64,000 nt of DNA. It comes from Bartonella sp. ML69XJBT (lineage in GTDB: Bacteria; Pseudomonadota; Alphaproteobacteria; Rhizobiales; Rhizobiaceae). A program made the position numbers and the translations under genes. Within the stretch, counting starts at the first letter, position 1; each line of letters starts with the position of its first letter. The stretch covers positions 62,001-126,000 of the forward strand of contig NZ_JAQITB010000004.1 in the NCBI RefSeq assembly GCF_028618515.1. The letters are read 5' to 3'. Under the pieces are notes generated by a model that did not search any database, was not told the origin of the DNA, and was given only the letters and a program-made list of their open reading frames with translations. Below are positions 1 to 9,849 of the stretch, one piece after another.

Positions 1-1
1 G

Positions 2-82
2 GATTCACCCTTTGCAAAATTAGCGGCACTTCGTGATCAACTTAAAAATAATAAAGACACAGTTTCCTCCAAAGATCACTAA
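2..82 (+). CDS. C-terminal end of an upstream gene (partial)
   Basis: The window opens inside a reading frame whose last 26 residues are visible (DSPFAKLAALRDQ and onward) before a TAA stop at 80-82. The stop lies 20 bp before the fdxA start, so the two genes are probably co-transcribed. In related rhizobia a helicase or S4-domain RNA-binding gene lies upstream of fdxA and carD, and the Ala/Leu-rich tail would fit such a protein. The fragment is too short to name. Confidence 0.55.
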   Translation, partial: DSPFAKLAALRDQLKNNKDTVSSKDH

Positions 83-102
83 AATAAAAATGGAGTTCGA
101 TC

Positions 103-444
103 TTGGCCCACGTAGTAACCGACAACTGCATTCACTGTAAATATACAGACTGTGTTGAAGTTTGCCCTGTTGATTGTTTTTATGAAGGTGAAAATATGCT
201 TGTTATTCACCCCGATGAATGCATCGACTGTGGTGTTTGTGTACCAGAATGCCCAGCAGAAGCTATTGTCCCTGATACAGAACCAGGATTAGAAAAGTGG
301 TTAGAACTTAATCTCCAGTATGCAAACAAATGGCCTAATTTAACCACACGCAAAGACCCTCTGCCCCAAGCAAAAGAAATGGATGGCGTTCCCAACAAAT
401 GTGAAAAATATTTTTCAGAAAATCCAGGAACTGGCGACGAATAA
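103..444 (+). CDS. fdxA: Ferredoxin FdxA, 7Fe type
   Basis: Small cytoplasmic electron carrier of 113 residues. The N-terminal half holds the cysteine pattern of seven-iron ferredoxins: C9, C12, C17 and C21 followed by proline, then C40-x2-C43-x2-C46-x3-C50-P. In the family these bind one [3Fe-4S] and one [4Fe-4S] cluster. The acidic tail of about 55 residues without cysteine is also typical of the FdxA group. Translation starts at TTG, with GGAG at 92-95 at proper spacing. The location just before carD matches the arrangement in other Rhizobiales. The redox partner cannot be read from the sequence. A decayed copy of the 3' half follows. Confidence 0.93.
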   Translation: MAHVVTDNCIHCKYTDCVEVCPVDCFYEGENMLVIHPDECIDCGVCVPECPAEAIVPDTEPGLEKWLELNLQYANKWPNLTTRKDPLPQAKEMDGVPNKCEKYFSENPGTGDE

Positions 445-466
445 CCCCACAACATACTTACAAAAT

Positions 467-664
467 AATGTCCAGAAGCCATAAACTCTGATACAGAAAC
501 CAAGGCTAGAAAAATGCTAAGAACTCAAATTTCGTTATGCGAATAAATGACCTCATTAAACCACCTGCAAAGCCCCTCTGCTTCAAACAAAAGAAATGGA
601 TAGCGTTCTCAACAAATAAGAAAAGTATTTTTCAAAAAAAACAAGAAGGGGCGATAAATAACAA
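467..664 (+). pseudogene. Decayed tandem copy of the 3' half of fdxA
   Basis: This stretch aligns base by base with fdxA from about 247 to its stop. Shared blocks include CTGATACAGAA, AAAGAAATGGAT and GTATTTTTCA, in the same order and strand, with several small indels and stop codons. It cannot encode a ferredoxin because the cysteine part is missing. It is best read as a remnant of a partial tandem duplication. Downstream, 665-930 is AT-rich and presumably holds the carD promoter. Confidence 0.85.
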
Positions 665-964
665 TACAACACACATCATGCGCCTTCAAAAATTGAGAGC
701 ATTTTCTTGTAAAAATAAAAATTCTTAAGCGAAATGATTGATTCTTTTGAATTTTGATGTTAGTGTTATTTTAACACGATCATCTTTCTAAGTATTGTTC
801 TTTGCTTTTTTTAATAAAGCAATGTATTTTTTGTTGGATTTAAAAGTACTCAACTTTTATGCTCATTCAATTAGTGTAATATACTTGGTTAAGAACACTC
901 AACCCTCAGGTTTATAGCCTGTTTTCCGATACATTTGTTGGTCATAAAGGGAGTAAACGAAAAT

Positions 965-1549
965 ATGGCATCCCAAAATGGAACATCTTCCAATTATAAA
1001 GAATTTACAACCTCTGAATATATCGTCTACCCTACCCACGGAGTGGGACAAATCATAGCCATTGAAGATCAAGAAGTTGCAGGACATAAATTAAAACTTT
1101 TTGTCATTCATTTTGCAAAAGATAAAATGGATGTTAAAGTGCCTATTGCTAAAGCCCTTTCCGTTGGAATGCGCAAATTATCTGCTGTTGATTCTGTTGA
1201 ACGCGCATTACAAACCCTCCACGGAAAAGCACGTGTTAAACGCACCATGTGGTCACGTCGTGCGCAAGAATATGATGCTAAAATCAACTCGGGAGATCTT
1301 ATTTGTATTGCTGAAGTCGTGCGAGATCTTTTTCGCTCAAATCTACAGCCCGAACAATCTTATTCTGAACGTCAACTTTATACCGCAGCACTTGAAAGAA
1401 TGGCGCGTGAAATCGCAGTGATTAATAGTCTTTCTGAAACAGAAGCTATCAATCTCATAGAGATGCATCTCTCAAACAAACCAAAGCGTGAATTTAAAGC
1501 GAAGAGAGATGAAGCAACCTCAAGCGATGAAGCTGTTTATGCTGCGTAA
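965..1549 (+). CDS. carD: CarD-family transcriptional regulator
   Basis: Protein of 194 residues. The N-terminal part (around residues 15-75, with YIVYPTHGVGQI) is the CarD/TRCF RNA polymerase-interaction domain. The rest is the helical DNA-binding domain, followed by a basic tail. Family members bind the RNA polymerase beta subunit and stabilise open promoter complexes, notably at rRNA promoters. ATG at 965 is preferred over an upstream in-frame start at 935 because AAAGGGAG at 947-954 precedes it and the family begins near this point. The gene is followed by a clear intrinsic terminator. Upstream lies the decayed fdxA copy, so carD is probably transcribed from its own promoter. Confidence 0.92.
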   Translation: MASQNGTSSNYKEFTTSEYIVYPTHGVGQIIAIEDQEVAGHKLKLFVIHFAKDKMDVKVPIAKALSVGMRKLSAVDSVERALQTLHGKARVKRTMWSRRAQEYDAKINSGDLICIAEVVRDLFRSNLQPEQSYSERQLYTAALERMAREIAVINSLSETEAINLIEMHLSNKPKREFKAKRDEATSSDEAVYAA

Positions 1550-1567
1550 TAAAAATCTACTCATAAA

Positions 1568-1597
1568 ATAAAACCAGCATCTTGCTGGTTTTATTTG
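1568..1597 (+). terminator. Intrinsic terminator of carD
   Basis: AAACCAGC (1571-1578) pairs with GCTGGTTT (1584-1591) across a 5-base loop and is followed by TTATTTG. It lies about 20 bp after the carD stop. Confidence 0.85.
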
Positions 1598-1982
1598 TGT
1601 TGTTATTAAGCTTTTAGTGATCAAAAGGCATTTAGCAGAAAATCTGCCAAGAGCTCTTGTCCAATTGCATCTTGCTAAAATGAACAAAGTATAAGTATTA
1701 TTATAAGCTCATATCTCAAAAAAAATCGAGATCTTACTCTTTTTTGAATCCTTTTTATCCCCACCTCACAGATCCCTTAAAGAAAATAATTCGCTAAAAA
1801 GCTTATCTCATCAAAAGCACCAGAGAGCTTTTGAGCGTTCCCTTTCAAGGGCATAGGTCACACAAAAATGCACATCAAAGCTTTTCCGTCATCTGTCGCG
1901 ATAACAAAGAAAGTCTCGATATCCCAGACAAGGAGGAAGCTTTGTGTCTTCACATTCTCCATAAAGAGAACAACCAAAAAAC
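1598..1982. other. Intergenic stretch, no gene recognised
   Basis: AT-rich DNA between the convergent carD and rpmF terminators. An open frame of 76 codons at 1831-2061 has no ribosome binding site and no recognisable protein, and it runs through the rpmF terminator. I do not call it a gene. Confidence 0.6.
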
Positions 1983-2028
1983 AAACACCACCTCCCAGCA
2001 CTCTTATCAGTGTAGAGAGTTGGTGTTT
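1983..2028 (-). terminator. Probable intrinsic terminator of rpmF
   Basis: AAACACCA (1983-1990) pairs with TGGTGTTT (2021-2028), with a smaller inner hairpin. Read on the minus strand it is followed by a T-rich run (1970-1982). It lies about 23 bp past the rpmF stop. Confidence 0.7.
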
Positions 2029-2050
2029 ATTTCAATAAAAATTAAAGTTC

Positions 2051-2230
2051 TCAATCTTTAGGAGGGAGAACAACACGTCCGCGATACATCCCTGTTTTCA
2101 AATCAATATGATGAGGGCGACGCAATTCACCAGAATTTTTATCCTCGATATAAGTTGGCACCTTTAAGGCATCAGCCGAACGGCGCATACCCCGCTTTGA
2201 TGGAGAGGTTTTTCGTTTAGGTACAGCCAT
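2051..2230 (-). CDS. rpmF: 50S ribosomal protein L32
   Basis: Protein of 59 residues starting [17 protein letters not shown], the hallmark N-terminus of L32, with a basic body and the conserved GMYRGR near the C-terminus. It is a structural protein of the large ribosomal subunit. The frame stays open upstream, but ATG at 2228-2230 is the family start and has GGAG at 2240-2243. As in alphaproteobacteria generally, the zinc-binding cysteines of some L32 forms are absent. It is transcribed divergently from ispA and ends at its own terminator. Confidence 0.95.
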   Translation of the reverse strand: MAVPKRKTSPSKRGMRRSADALKVPTYIEDKNSGELRRPHHIDLKTGMYRGRVVLPPKD

Positions 2231-2636
2231 AAAGAGACACTCCAAATCCACTAAAACAGAAAAAGCAATGCCAAAAATGACAATGCTTTTATCAAAAACA
2301 CTATAAAATTTGATTGCTTTATACACTGATTAAACAGAAGAGGCAATGTCAAAATAACAATACTCTTACCCCAATGGGCAAAATTGATGATAGAAACGAC
2401 AAGAGCATTACAAAGAGTTGAAAAATTTATATATGGATTAAAAGTCTTTTCATGAATCTTTCATTCAATTTTCGTTTGGCTTTCACAAAGACTCTCGCAT
2501 AGAGTGAGAGTAAGTACCAAAAGAGCAATGAATTTTTTAATAAACACTTAAAGCAAATTGACGAAAAGAAGAAAAACAACTGCTTTTCTGTTGTAAGTTC
2601 CAAGATTTCATTTTGCAAAAATAGAAGGAAACAAGA
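2231..2636. other. Divergent promoter region between rpmF and ispA
   Basis: AT-rich, without a supported gene. On the rpmF side, 2259-2291 holds an imperfect inverted repeat (AAAAGCAATG and CAATGCTTTT, one mismatch). It could be part of the rpmF leader. No clear promoter elements can be assigned by eye. Confidence 0.5.
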
Positions 2637-3539
2637 ATGCACGAATTTACCACCCTTCTTGCAAAACATGGCCAAAGCATTGAAAGCCGGCTGAGCACAC
2701 TGTTAAGTGACCACATCCAAAATGGTGAAATTTCACGCCCTGAAAACTTAATCAAAGCCATGCGCTATGGGGTGTTGAACGGTGGAAAACGCCTACGTCC
2801 TTTTCTTGTGATTCAAAGCGCTGCACTTTTTGATATCCCTGTAGAACATTCACTTGATGTTGCATGTGCCTTAGAATGTGTTCACTGTTATTCTCTCATT
2901 CATGATGATCTTCCAGCCATGGATAATGATACCCTCCGGCGCGGGAAACCCACCGTCCACATAAAATTTGATGAAGCAACAGCAATTCTAGCAGGCAATG
3001 CCCTTTTAACATTTGCCTTTGAAATCATTGCCCATAAAGCCAATGCACTGTCTACAGAGATGAGAATGCAATTGATCACAGCTCTTGCACAAGCATCAGG
3101 ATTTGGTGGTATGATAGGCGGTCAAATGCTTGACATTGAAGCGGAGAAAAAACCGCAAGAGAGCACCGATATTCTCACTTTACAACACATGAAAACAGCT
3201 GCCCTTATAAGCTTTGCTTGCCAAGCAGGGGGAATCATTTCCAACGCATCCAAAGAATTAACGGAAAAACTTGCTGCTTTTGGAACATATGTTGGTTTAG
3301 CTTTTCAATTAACAGATGATCTTCTTGACGTCACCGCCAACAGCGAAGTTCTAGGCAAAACCGCCGGTAAAGATGAAAATGCGCAAAAAGCCACCTTTGT
3401 TCGTCTTTATGGCATTAAAGAAGCACAAAAAAAGCGAGACGAACTCATTACCAAAGCAGAAAACCTCTTACACCCTTTTGGTATCAAAGCACTCCCTCTC
3501 CAACAAGCCGCTCGCTTTAGCGCAACACGCAAAAACTAA
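2637..3539 (+). CDS. ispA: Polyprenyl (farnesyl/geranyl) diphosphate synthase
   Basis: Cytoplasmic prenyltransferase of 300 residues that condenses isopentenyl diphosphate with allylic diphosphates. The first aspartate-rich motif, DDLPAMD, is at residues 90-96 and the second, DDLLD, at 227-231. GGKRLRP at 49-55 provides the substrate-binding basic residues. Length and the DDxxxxD spacing fit bacterial farnesyl diphosphate synthase. Product chain length cannot be decided from the sequence alone. AGAAGGAAA precedes the ATG. Another isoprenoid gene, ispG, lies 1.3 kb downstream on the other strand, and the DNA between them is filled with broken copies of ispA. Confidence 0.92.
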   Translation: MHEFTTLLAKHGQSIESRLSTLLSDHIQNGEISRPENLIKAMRYGVLNGGKRLRPFLVIQSAALFDIPVEHSLDVACALECVHCYSLIHDDLPAMDNDTLRRGKPTVHIKFDEATAILAGNALLTFAFEIIAHKANALSTEMRMQLITALAQASGFGGMIGGQMLDIEAEKKPQESTDILTLQHMKTAALISFACQAGGIISNASKELTEKLAAFGTYVGLAFQLTDDLLDVTANSEVLGKTAGKDENAQKATFVRLYGIKEAQKKRDELITKAENLLHPFGIKALPLQQAARFSATRKN

Positions 3540-3602
3540 CACCTTCACGCACCATCTCCCCACATAAAGAAGAATCAAAACAAAAAAACAAGCACAACTG
3601 TT

Positions 3603-4050
3603 TCTCTTTTGGTGCAAGAGAAAACATTTCAACAAGGCATCCACTTTAGTACAACAGCAACAATAAAAAAACGCACCACCACACAAAAAACAACACAAAA
3701 AAGGATACACAAAGCCTTTTTTAGTTTTCACCTTCGCAGACATAGAGAGCTAAAAAACAATAAGAAAATGCCAATATTTTCATTTTACAACGCATAAAAA
3801 CAGCCGTCCTTATCAATTTTGCCTGCCAAGCAAGAGCAATCATTGCCCATGCCTCCAAACAATGAGCGAAAAAAACTGCTGTTTTGGGAACATATTTAGT
3901 TGAGCTTTTCAATTGACAGACGATCTTCTTGATGTCACCGCCAACAGCAAAGTTCTAGGCAAAATCACCCGTAAGGGTGAAAACACACAAAAAGCCACTT
4001 TTGTCCGTCTTTATGGCATTCAAGAAACACTAAAACGAGACTAACACATC
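3603..4050 (+). pseudogene. Decayed partial copies of ispA
   Basis: Two pieces lie in direct orientation. At 3603-3730 the ispA tail is repeated (TTTTGGT, CAACAAGGCATCCACTTTAG against the parental CAACAAGCCGCTCGCTTTAG). At 3778-4050 an internal segment matching about 3178-3450 of ispA is repeated, including GATCTTCTTGATGTCACCGC, the coding sequence of the second aspartate-rich region. Stop codons and indels rule out function. Confidence 0.85.
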
Positions 4051-4553
4051 ATAAAAGACGCAATACATGGATATATAATGATAACGCATTCTATTATAAC
4101 TTAAATGAGAAACCTTAAGACTGTAGAGTTCTGTCTCTTTAAATCTCTCCCATGTTGAATCAAGCAAAATCACTTTCTTGCACATCACAAGCGTGATGAG
4201 CGTGTGAGTAAAAACATTTAAAAAGGTATCAAATGCCTCTTATGAACGCGTTCAAAGACCACGGACTGTCGTCATATTAGGAGCAAGAATAGATCTTCTT
4301 CCTAAGCATAAAGACAGTGATGCACAATGGATTTACCATTATGACATACAAAGGTATCATCGTGAGATGGACTTTCGAACGTCGAGAAAAGTCTCTTTAA
4401 AACAAGTTGGTGAATATACAACACAATAGCATTTTATTTTGCGTAATAAATGTGATTCTATTAAAGAACATAAGAAATAAAAGCATGAGGCAATGGGTAA
4501 GCTTCATTATTGAAAAATATTGCTTTAGATACTTTTGCAAATCGTAAAGGATA
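4051..4553 (+). pseudogene. Integrase 5'-end remnant (repeat family copy A)
   Basis: 4060-4227 matches the leader block found upstream of the other integrase fragments here (TTGAATCAAGCAAAATCA then CTTGCACATCA). From ATG at about 4233, the DNA is a degraded copy of the integrase N-terminal (DUF4102-like) coding region also seen at 35772 (CAATGGATTTACC, TCTCTTTAAAACAAG, ACTTTTGCAAATCGTAAAG). Frameshifts and stops interrupt it. It splits the series of ispA remnants into two. Confidence 0.8.
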
Positions 4554-4555
4554 AG

Positions 4556-4815
4556 CCCTTTTCGCCCTTTGTATGCCAAAGAAAGCATTCCAACAAGCCG
4601 TCTGTTTTGTCGCAACAGGCAAAAATGAATAGATTCGTGCACTATGCTACACATACAAAGAAGAAGAATCAAAGCAAACAAGCAAAACTTTTATTTTTTT
4701 ACCGCCAAAGCACTTGCCCCAACAAGACACCTGCTTTAGCGTAACAAGCAACAATAAAAAACGCACACCCCACAATAAACAGCACAACAAAAGATACAAA
4801 AAACTTTTCTTTATT
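4556..4815 (+). pseudogene. Two further decayed copies of the ispA tail
   Basis: 4556-4690 and 4691-4815 each repeat the last part of ispA and its flank. CATTCCAACAAGCCG and CAACAAGACACCTGCTTTAG match the parental C-terminal codons, followed by AACAGGCAAAAATGA or TAACAAGCAACAATAA in place of the original ending. Together with 3603-4050 this makes at least four separate pieces of ispA. Confidence 0.8.
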
Positions 4816-4831
4816 TTAGTTTATGGAACAA

Positions 4832-6073
4832 TTAAGCTTGCCCAAAACGGGTATGAATATAATCACTCAAAAGAACTTCAAATTCTTCAGCAATGTGGTT
4901 TCCGCGCAAAGTCTTTACCTTCTGTCCTTCAATAAAAACAGGGGCAGCTGGGCTTTCACCCACTCCAGGCAATGAAATACCAATATCGGCATGTTTTGAT
5001 TCTCCTGGTCCATTGACGATACAGCCCATTACAGCCACCTTTAAACTTTCAACACCAGGGTATTTTTCACGCCAGACCGGCATATTTTTGTGTAAATCTG
5101 CTTCAATTTTCTGTGCCAATTCCTGAAACACTGTCGAAGTTGTGCGACCGCATCCAGGACAAGCCGCAACCACGGGCAAAAATTGCCGAAATCCCATGAC
5201 TTGTAGAAGCTCTTGCCCCACCTTTACTTCTCGTGTCCGATCTCCTCCGGGTTCAGGAGTTAAAGAAATACGGATGGTATCGCCAATTCCTTGCTGTAAC
5301 AAAATTCCCATAGCCACAGAAGAAGCAACCACACCCTTTGTTCCCATTCCTGCTTCTGTCAAACCCAAATGAAGCGCATAGTCACACCGTTCTGCCAAAT
5401 TGCTGTAAACAGCAATAAGATCTTGGACATCACTCACTTTAGCAGAAAGAATAATTTTATCCCTTCCCAAGCCAAGTTCTTCAGCAAAAGCAGCCGAAAG
5501 CAGAGCTGACTGAACAATAGTCTCCCGCATAATCTCAGCAACAGATAAGGGATTTTCCTTCCTTGCATTTTCATCCATAAGCCGTGTCAACAACGCATTA
5601 TCAAGGGACCCCCAATTTACCCCAATGCGAATAGCCTTATCGTATCGACAAGCAATCTCAATAATTTCCGCAAACTGGCGATCTTTTTTTACACCGAACC
5701 CAACATTTCCAGGATTAATCCGATATTTTGCAAGAGCCTCTGCACAGGCAGGATGTTCTGATAAAAGTTTATGTCCAATATAATGAAAATCCCCAACCAA
5801 TGGCACAAAAAAGCCCAATTTTTCTAATCGATCGCGTATTTTTGGTACAGCAGCAGCAGCTTCATCACGATCAACGGTGATTCGCACCAATTCGGAACCA
5901 GCTTGCCAAAGAGCAGCAGTTTGTGCAACGGTCGCATCAACATCGGCAGTATCCGTATTGGTCATCGACTGAACAACAATGGGGTTATCACCACCAACCA
6001 TCACATCACCCACCGCAACACCAACAGATCGACGACGTTCAAGAGGTTTAGATAAAAAATATGCCGTGCTCAT
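4832..6073 (-). CDS. ispG: 4-hydroxy-3-methylbut-2-enyl diphosphate synthase IspG
   Basis: Protein of 413 residues for the penultimate step of the MEP isoprenoid pathway, reductive conversion of methylerythritol cyclodiphosphate to HMBPP. The TIM-barrel start is visible as [20 protein letters not shown] near residues 20-40. The [4Fe-4S] cluster ligands are visible in the C-terminal domain as CPGCGRT (about residue 306) and [10 protein letters not shown] (about 350). GDRTREVK belongs to the same domain. ATG at 6073 has GAGGA nearby. It is convergent with the ispA remnants and appears to be a single-gene transcription unit. Confidence 0.95.
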   Translation of the reverse strand: MSTAYFLSKPLERRRSVGVAVGDVMVGGDNPIVVQSMTNTDTADVDATVAQTAALWQAGSELVRITVDRDEAAAAVPKIRDRLEKLGFFVPLVGDFHYIGHKLLSEHPACAEALAKYRINPGNVGFGVKKDRQFAEIIEIACRYDKAIRIGVNWGSLDNALLTRLMDENARKENPLSVAEIMRETIVQSALLSAAFAEELGLGRDKIILSAKVSDVQDLIAVYSNLAERCDYALHLGLTEAGMGTKGVVASSVAMGILLQQGIGDTIRISLTPEPGGDRTREVKVGQELLQVMGFRQFLPVVAACPGCGRTTSTVFQELAQKIEADLHKNMPVWREKYPGVESLKVAVMGCIVNGPGESKHADIGISLPGVGESPAAPVFIEGQKVKTLRGNHIAEEFEVLLSDYIHTRFGQA

Positions 6074-6683
6074 TAAGTCCTCAAATTTTCAAAAACTAGC
6101 GCTTATCAAGCATCTTTTATATTATTTTTCTCCACACTTTCAAAGGCTTCCTTCAAACCATCAATATGATCACAGATCAGCTTTTCCCAAACAGTTTCCA
6201 TTTTCTACCACTGACGCAACGCATTTCATAGCTGTCGTGCACTTTACAGAATTACTAGACAAGTCTTGTCCTCAATATCCCGTTTAATTTTACACTTGTA
6301 CACTTGGATCATTCAAAAAACCAACATCAGACAAAGATGACGCTGTCTTTATCTGTCTTATATGAACATCTTAAAGAATGATATTTTACAGCATCACAGA
6401 TAAATGTTTGCCACAATACAGTGTTAAAAAAAGGCACCCCTTCATCAACCAAAAAACTTAAACTTTGAGCTCCCTTTAAAAAAAGAATAGTCCCACACAA
6501 ATGGCACCTTGGAGGAAATCATCATCCGGTTAGGGTTCAGAAAATCAACGCAACAACAATCTCTTTTTCATACCACCAAGCAAGAGCACCAATGCAACCT
6601 TTCAATTTTCAAGCCGTTATAGCAAAGCCCCAAACACAATTCCAATTTTCGTAAAACAGTATAACACATGGAGGAGTCAACAA
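6074..6683. other. Intergenic stretch, no gene recognised
   Basis: About 600 bp between divergent ispG and the small DUF883-like gene. Short open frames lack ribosome binding sites. Nothing identifiable was seen apart from the AT-rich promoter-like DNA expected for two divergent genes. Confidence 0.5.
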
Positions 6684-6968
6684 ATGTGTCTATTTTCAAC
6701 CCACTCTAAAAATGCTAAAATTAAAAAGCGCATCGCACAATTAAAAAGTGAACTTGTCCCTGTAAGTCGTTGGAATTCGCAAAGTGACAGCCTTGAGAGC
6801 ATCTCTGACATGCTTGACACATGGAAACAAAAAAGCCGCCATGCACTATACCATCTCAACGAGCATGCTAGAGAATTTAAGAAAAAAGCCAAAGAACACC
6901 CTAAAACAACCCTCGCATTAGCGGCAGGACTAGTTTTAGCTGGCGTCTTGTTGATACGCAAAAACTAA
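6684..6968 (+). CDS. Small DUF883-like membrane-anchored protein
   Basis: Protein of 94 residues. Residues 1-70 are charged and helical (KIKKRIAQLKSELVPVSRW and on), followed by one membrane segment at about 75-91 (ALAAGLVLAGVLLIR) and a basic end. This architecture, a coiled helical domain with a C-terminal tail anchor after a KEHP-type linker, is that of the DUF883 (ElaB/YqjD) group. Its Escherichia coli members attach ribosomes to the inner membrane in stationary phase; whether that role holds here is unknown. GGAGGAG at 6670-6676 is a strong ribosome binding site. A good terminator follows, so it is a monocistronic unit. Confidence 0.75.
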   Translation: MCLFSTHSKNAKIKKRIAQLKSELVPVSRWNSQSDSLESISDMLDTWKQKSRHALYHLNEHAREFKKKAKEHPKTTLALAAGLVLAGVLLIRKN

Positions 6969-6999
6969 AACACCACCCCCCTTTAAGGCTATCTCTTTT

Positions 7000-7027
7000 A
7001 ATGCCCGCTTTAAATCGGGCATTTTTC
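7000..7027 (+). terminator. Intrinsic terminator after the DUF883-like gene
   Basis: AATGCCCG (7000-7007) pairs with CGGGCATT (7016-7023) across an 8-base loop, followed by TTTTCT. Confidence 0.9.
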
Positions 7028-7374
7028 TATAGCTTAAAAACGATAACTTTAAGAAATGGTAGAGATCACCATCATCATCTTCAGTCATCTGCTTACACTT
7101 CAAAAGATGAGAACGCCTCCAAGCTACCAATCTGATATTGATTTCCTCCTCATACCCCAAATGACGAAGATTCTTACCCATACTGATCCGTAAACAGTAG
7201 AGCTTCTTGTCTAGCAGATTTCATTTACTGACCATTTTCTCACTTAACAATAAAGTTCTACAGACAACCCCCACTCTGAATACATACAACACACTTTAGA
7301 AATACTGAATCTGTAAACTACCCTAAACGACGCTATTTTAAGGCATAACAGGATAAATTGCTTTGCTTAAAAAG
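7028..7374. other. Gene-poor stretch, unidentified remnant possible
   Basis: On the minus strand, about 50 codons from 7181 (MGKNLRHLGYEEE and on) look protein-like, but the frame then runs through the terminator of the neighbouring gene. It may be a scrap of a lost gene. I recognise no family. Confidence 0.3.
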
Positions 7375-7489
7375 AGCATATACTAAAATGATCATCATAA
7401 ATCATCCTTTTTCCATTTGAATCATAACTCCCAATGCAGTCAAATTTTCCCATTTTACATCCTCACAGATTGAATCAAAATCACTTGCT

Positions 7490-8609
7490 TGCACGGCAAT
7501 AGATACGCTCTACTTTACCCTCGACCTCATACCCTAGAATGGTTTCAGCGACCTCATAAGCAACATCGCTTGTTTCAGCAAGTCGATCACGTAAACTAGA
7601 GTAAAAACCGATGGGAACAGGCTTTAATTCTAGCGCGTTGCATATAAAGAGCCATACAATTCACATTAAATGGAGCACTACCGGAAAAAGAAAAAAGGAA
7701 ATTACTTTTAGAAAGACAACGAGATTGTTCAATCACTTTTAGTGCTTCTGATGATAAAGGCACGCGAAATTCTGTTGTAGTATCACGCCTTCCTTTCATA
7801 TTTTCAGCAGGAATTATCCATATGGTTCCATCAATTTGGTTGTCATATATATGACGTAAAGGATTTGTACGAACGCCTGTCAGAATAAGCAAACGTAAAG
7901 CCAGTTGTATTATGATTGTTGTTTGGCAAAGTATTTTATAAAAAGCCAGCACTCCTCTTCAATTCATTGCTGGTAAGTTTTAAACTTTATGACGTTGTTT
8001 GCCTCATAAAGCTTGTGCGTTTGTTGTTGCCTGTAAGCCAACATCCAAACCTAACACCGTAGCATGCTTAAGATAAAAATTGAGATGAATAAGAACTTTG
8101 TAAGCCGTGCCAGCTTTTGTATGCCATATAGGAGCGAGCGTATTGCATATATCTGTTAACGTAATCTCTGAAAGGAGCAGACAGCCTAGTTTAGGAAGAA
8201 TATAAAGGCATAATGTTAAAAACCAAAATATCCAGCCTTAATATCCAGACTTGTCATCTCCTTTTAATTCAGCCTTACGGCTTTCAAAAGCATCTAAAGC
8301 AATGCTTTTAAATAATGGAAATTGCACATTGCCTAACGCCTTTGTTTATTGCGTTCTTTAATGGGATCACGCCCCTCATGTAAAACATGAGCGCCATTGG
8401 GGTGCCAATTCACAGGCTTGTTTTAAAGAGACATCTCTCAAGGCAGCCAAGCCCATTTCACGGCGCCGCCCATGGATAATATAACTTAAAAAGCCACTGA
8501 GCATCACCATCTTTAAACTTATGAAGCAACAAGCTGGCACCATCATACTCTTTGCCAGCTCCCAATGTTGCTACAGCCCTTGGCACTTAAGACGATTCAT
8601 AAGAGGCAT
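7490..8609 (-). pseudogene. Degraded full-length tyrosine recombinase (integrase), copy B
   Basis: All three parts of a phage/island integrase can be read on the minus strand, in shifting frames. From ATG at 8609 comes the DUF4102-like N-terminal domain. At about 8200-8020 is the core-binding domain (LAPIWHTKAGTAYKVLIHLN). At 7952-7600 is the catalytic domain, with the first catalytic arginine in TGVRTNPLRH. At about 7590-7490 is the end (AETILGYEVEGKVERIYCR), with the probable nucleophile tyrosine. A stop (TAG) lies about 12 codons after the start and several frameshifts follow, so it is inactive. The DNA at 7375-7492 is a plus-strand copy of the leader block that precedes the other integrase fragments and joins this gene end at CTTGCAC. 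Confidence 0.85.
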
Positions 8610-8779
8610 TTTTAATCTTTCCTTATACAATTTTACCCACACACCGGTCTCGTTTGTGACATGCAAGCAAGAGATTTGAAATGAGAAAATCTGACAGGAC
8701 CCAATGTTCTAATTCAATATAAATAATGCTATATTATCATTATAAATCAATGCATTATACGTTATAAGCAGCATGAACC

Positions 8780-9440
8780 ATAGGGAAAAATCATCAAAAA
8801 AATACAAATACCGAAACACCCTCAAATGCAAAAGCTATGGCAATATTGGTAGCGGGTAGATAATACGATGGTGCCCATAAGCATAAAGACGGTGGCACGA
8901 CTTTAATACCCTTCACACACCTCGTCGTAAAATAGCTTTAGGTAGATTGAGAAATGTTTCTTTTAAAAAGGGCGTGAATTGACAACTCAAAAACGTACTC
9001 TTATGCAGGAAACGCGATCCCATTAAAAAACAAGAGCAACTAAAAGCGTGAAGCAATGCGTAACCTCCTCACTTAAAAAACATAGCTCTAAATCCTTTTG
9101 CAAGCCACAAAGTTTAAAAGGAAAAACGACAGTAAAGAGAGATTTGAGTTGACACCATCACCCTCTCACACAACGAGGCTATCTGCCCATTTCAGAGGTA
9201 ACAAAAACAGAGACATGCAATATACTCGCCCCAATTTGGCATACAAACACTGATACAGCTCGTAAAGCACTGAACCATCTCCATCTTAGCCTCAAATATG
9301 CCATTATACGAGATGTAGCTATCGCTTTACCAGTAAAAGCAAGCATTTCATAAGGCATAACAACACCATAAAATGAGAAACTTTCCAGCAAAGAATTGAG
9401 AGAGGTTGCAACTTTTTATAAAACACTGTGCGAAACAACA
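8780..9440 (+). pseudogene. Integrase remnant, copy C
   Basis: Head-to-head with copy B and sharing its upstream AT-rich block (8735-8780). 8825-9130 corresponds to the N-terminal domain (CATAAGCATAAAGACGG, AAACGCGATCCCATTAAAAA). 9140-9400 corresponds to the core-binding domain (LAPIWHTNTDTARKALNHL). No catalytic domain is visible. Stops and frameshifts are frequent. Confidence 0.75.
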
Positions 9441-9849
9441 AGCATAGAGGGTTTTTAGCTTTGCTTATTTTGATAAGAAGACACACCAATTCCTTGACTC
9501 ATATTCATAAAGATCCGATGGAAGAAAAATTTAACCTACCAAGACGAGATTTTTTACATTCATGCCTTATATAATCTCTTCAAAAAATCACCAAGCAAAT
9601 CTTACTTTTGAATTCAACATGACATTTTCACTTGGTTAATGCAAAAGAAAACTGAAATCAGCCAGAAACGACACTGTTATTTTTCATACGTATGAATGTA
9701 TCTCACTCTTTTGAAAAATATTCTCTTACAGCAGCATAGATAAAAGTTTAAAGAGATGCATGATGACAAACCAAACAAAATCCTCTAAAGTGAATGCCCA
9801 CTTGCTATAAGAAAAAGGTATAAAAAGTAAACTCAAAAAACCCAAAATT
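9441..9849. other. Intergenic stretch, nothing recognised
   Basis: AT-rich DNA between the integrase remnant and the end of the efflux operon. No supported gene, repeat or terminator was seen. Confidence 0.5.

Noticed and set aside
1831-2061. 76-codon frame between carD and rpmF
   Set aside because: No ribosome binding site, no family resemblance, and it runs through the rpmF terminator.
6936-7181. 81-codon minus-strand frame
   Set aside because: Its second half is the antisense of a terminator and the neighbouring gene end. The first 50 codons look protein-like but could not be assigned.
9179-9391. 70-codon minus-strand frame in the integrase region
   Set aside because: It is the antisense of the integrase core-binding remnant (copy C), whose plus-strand reading gives recognisable peptide.
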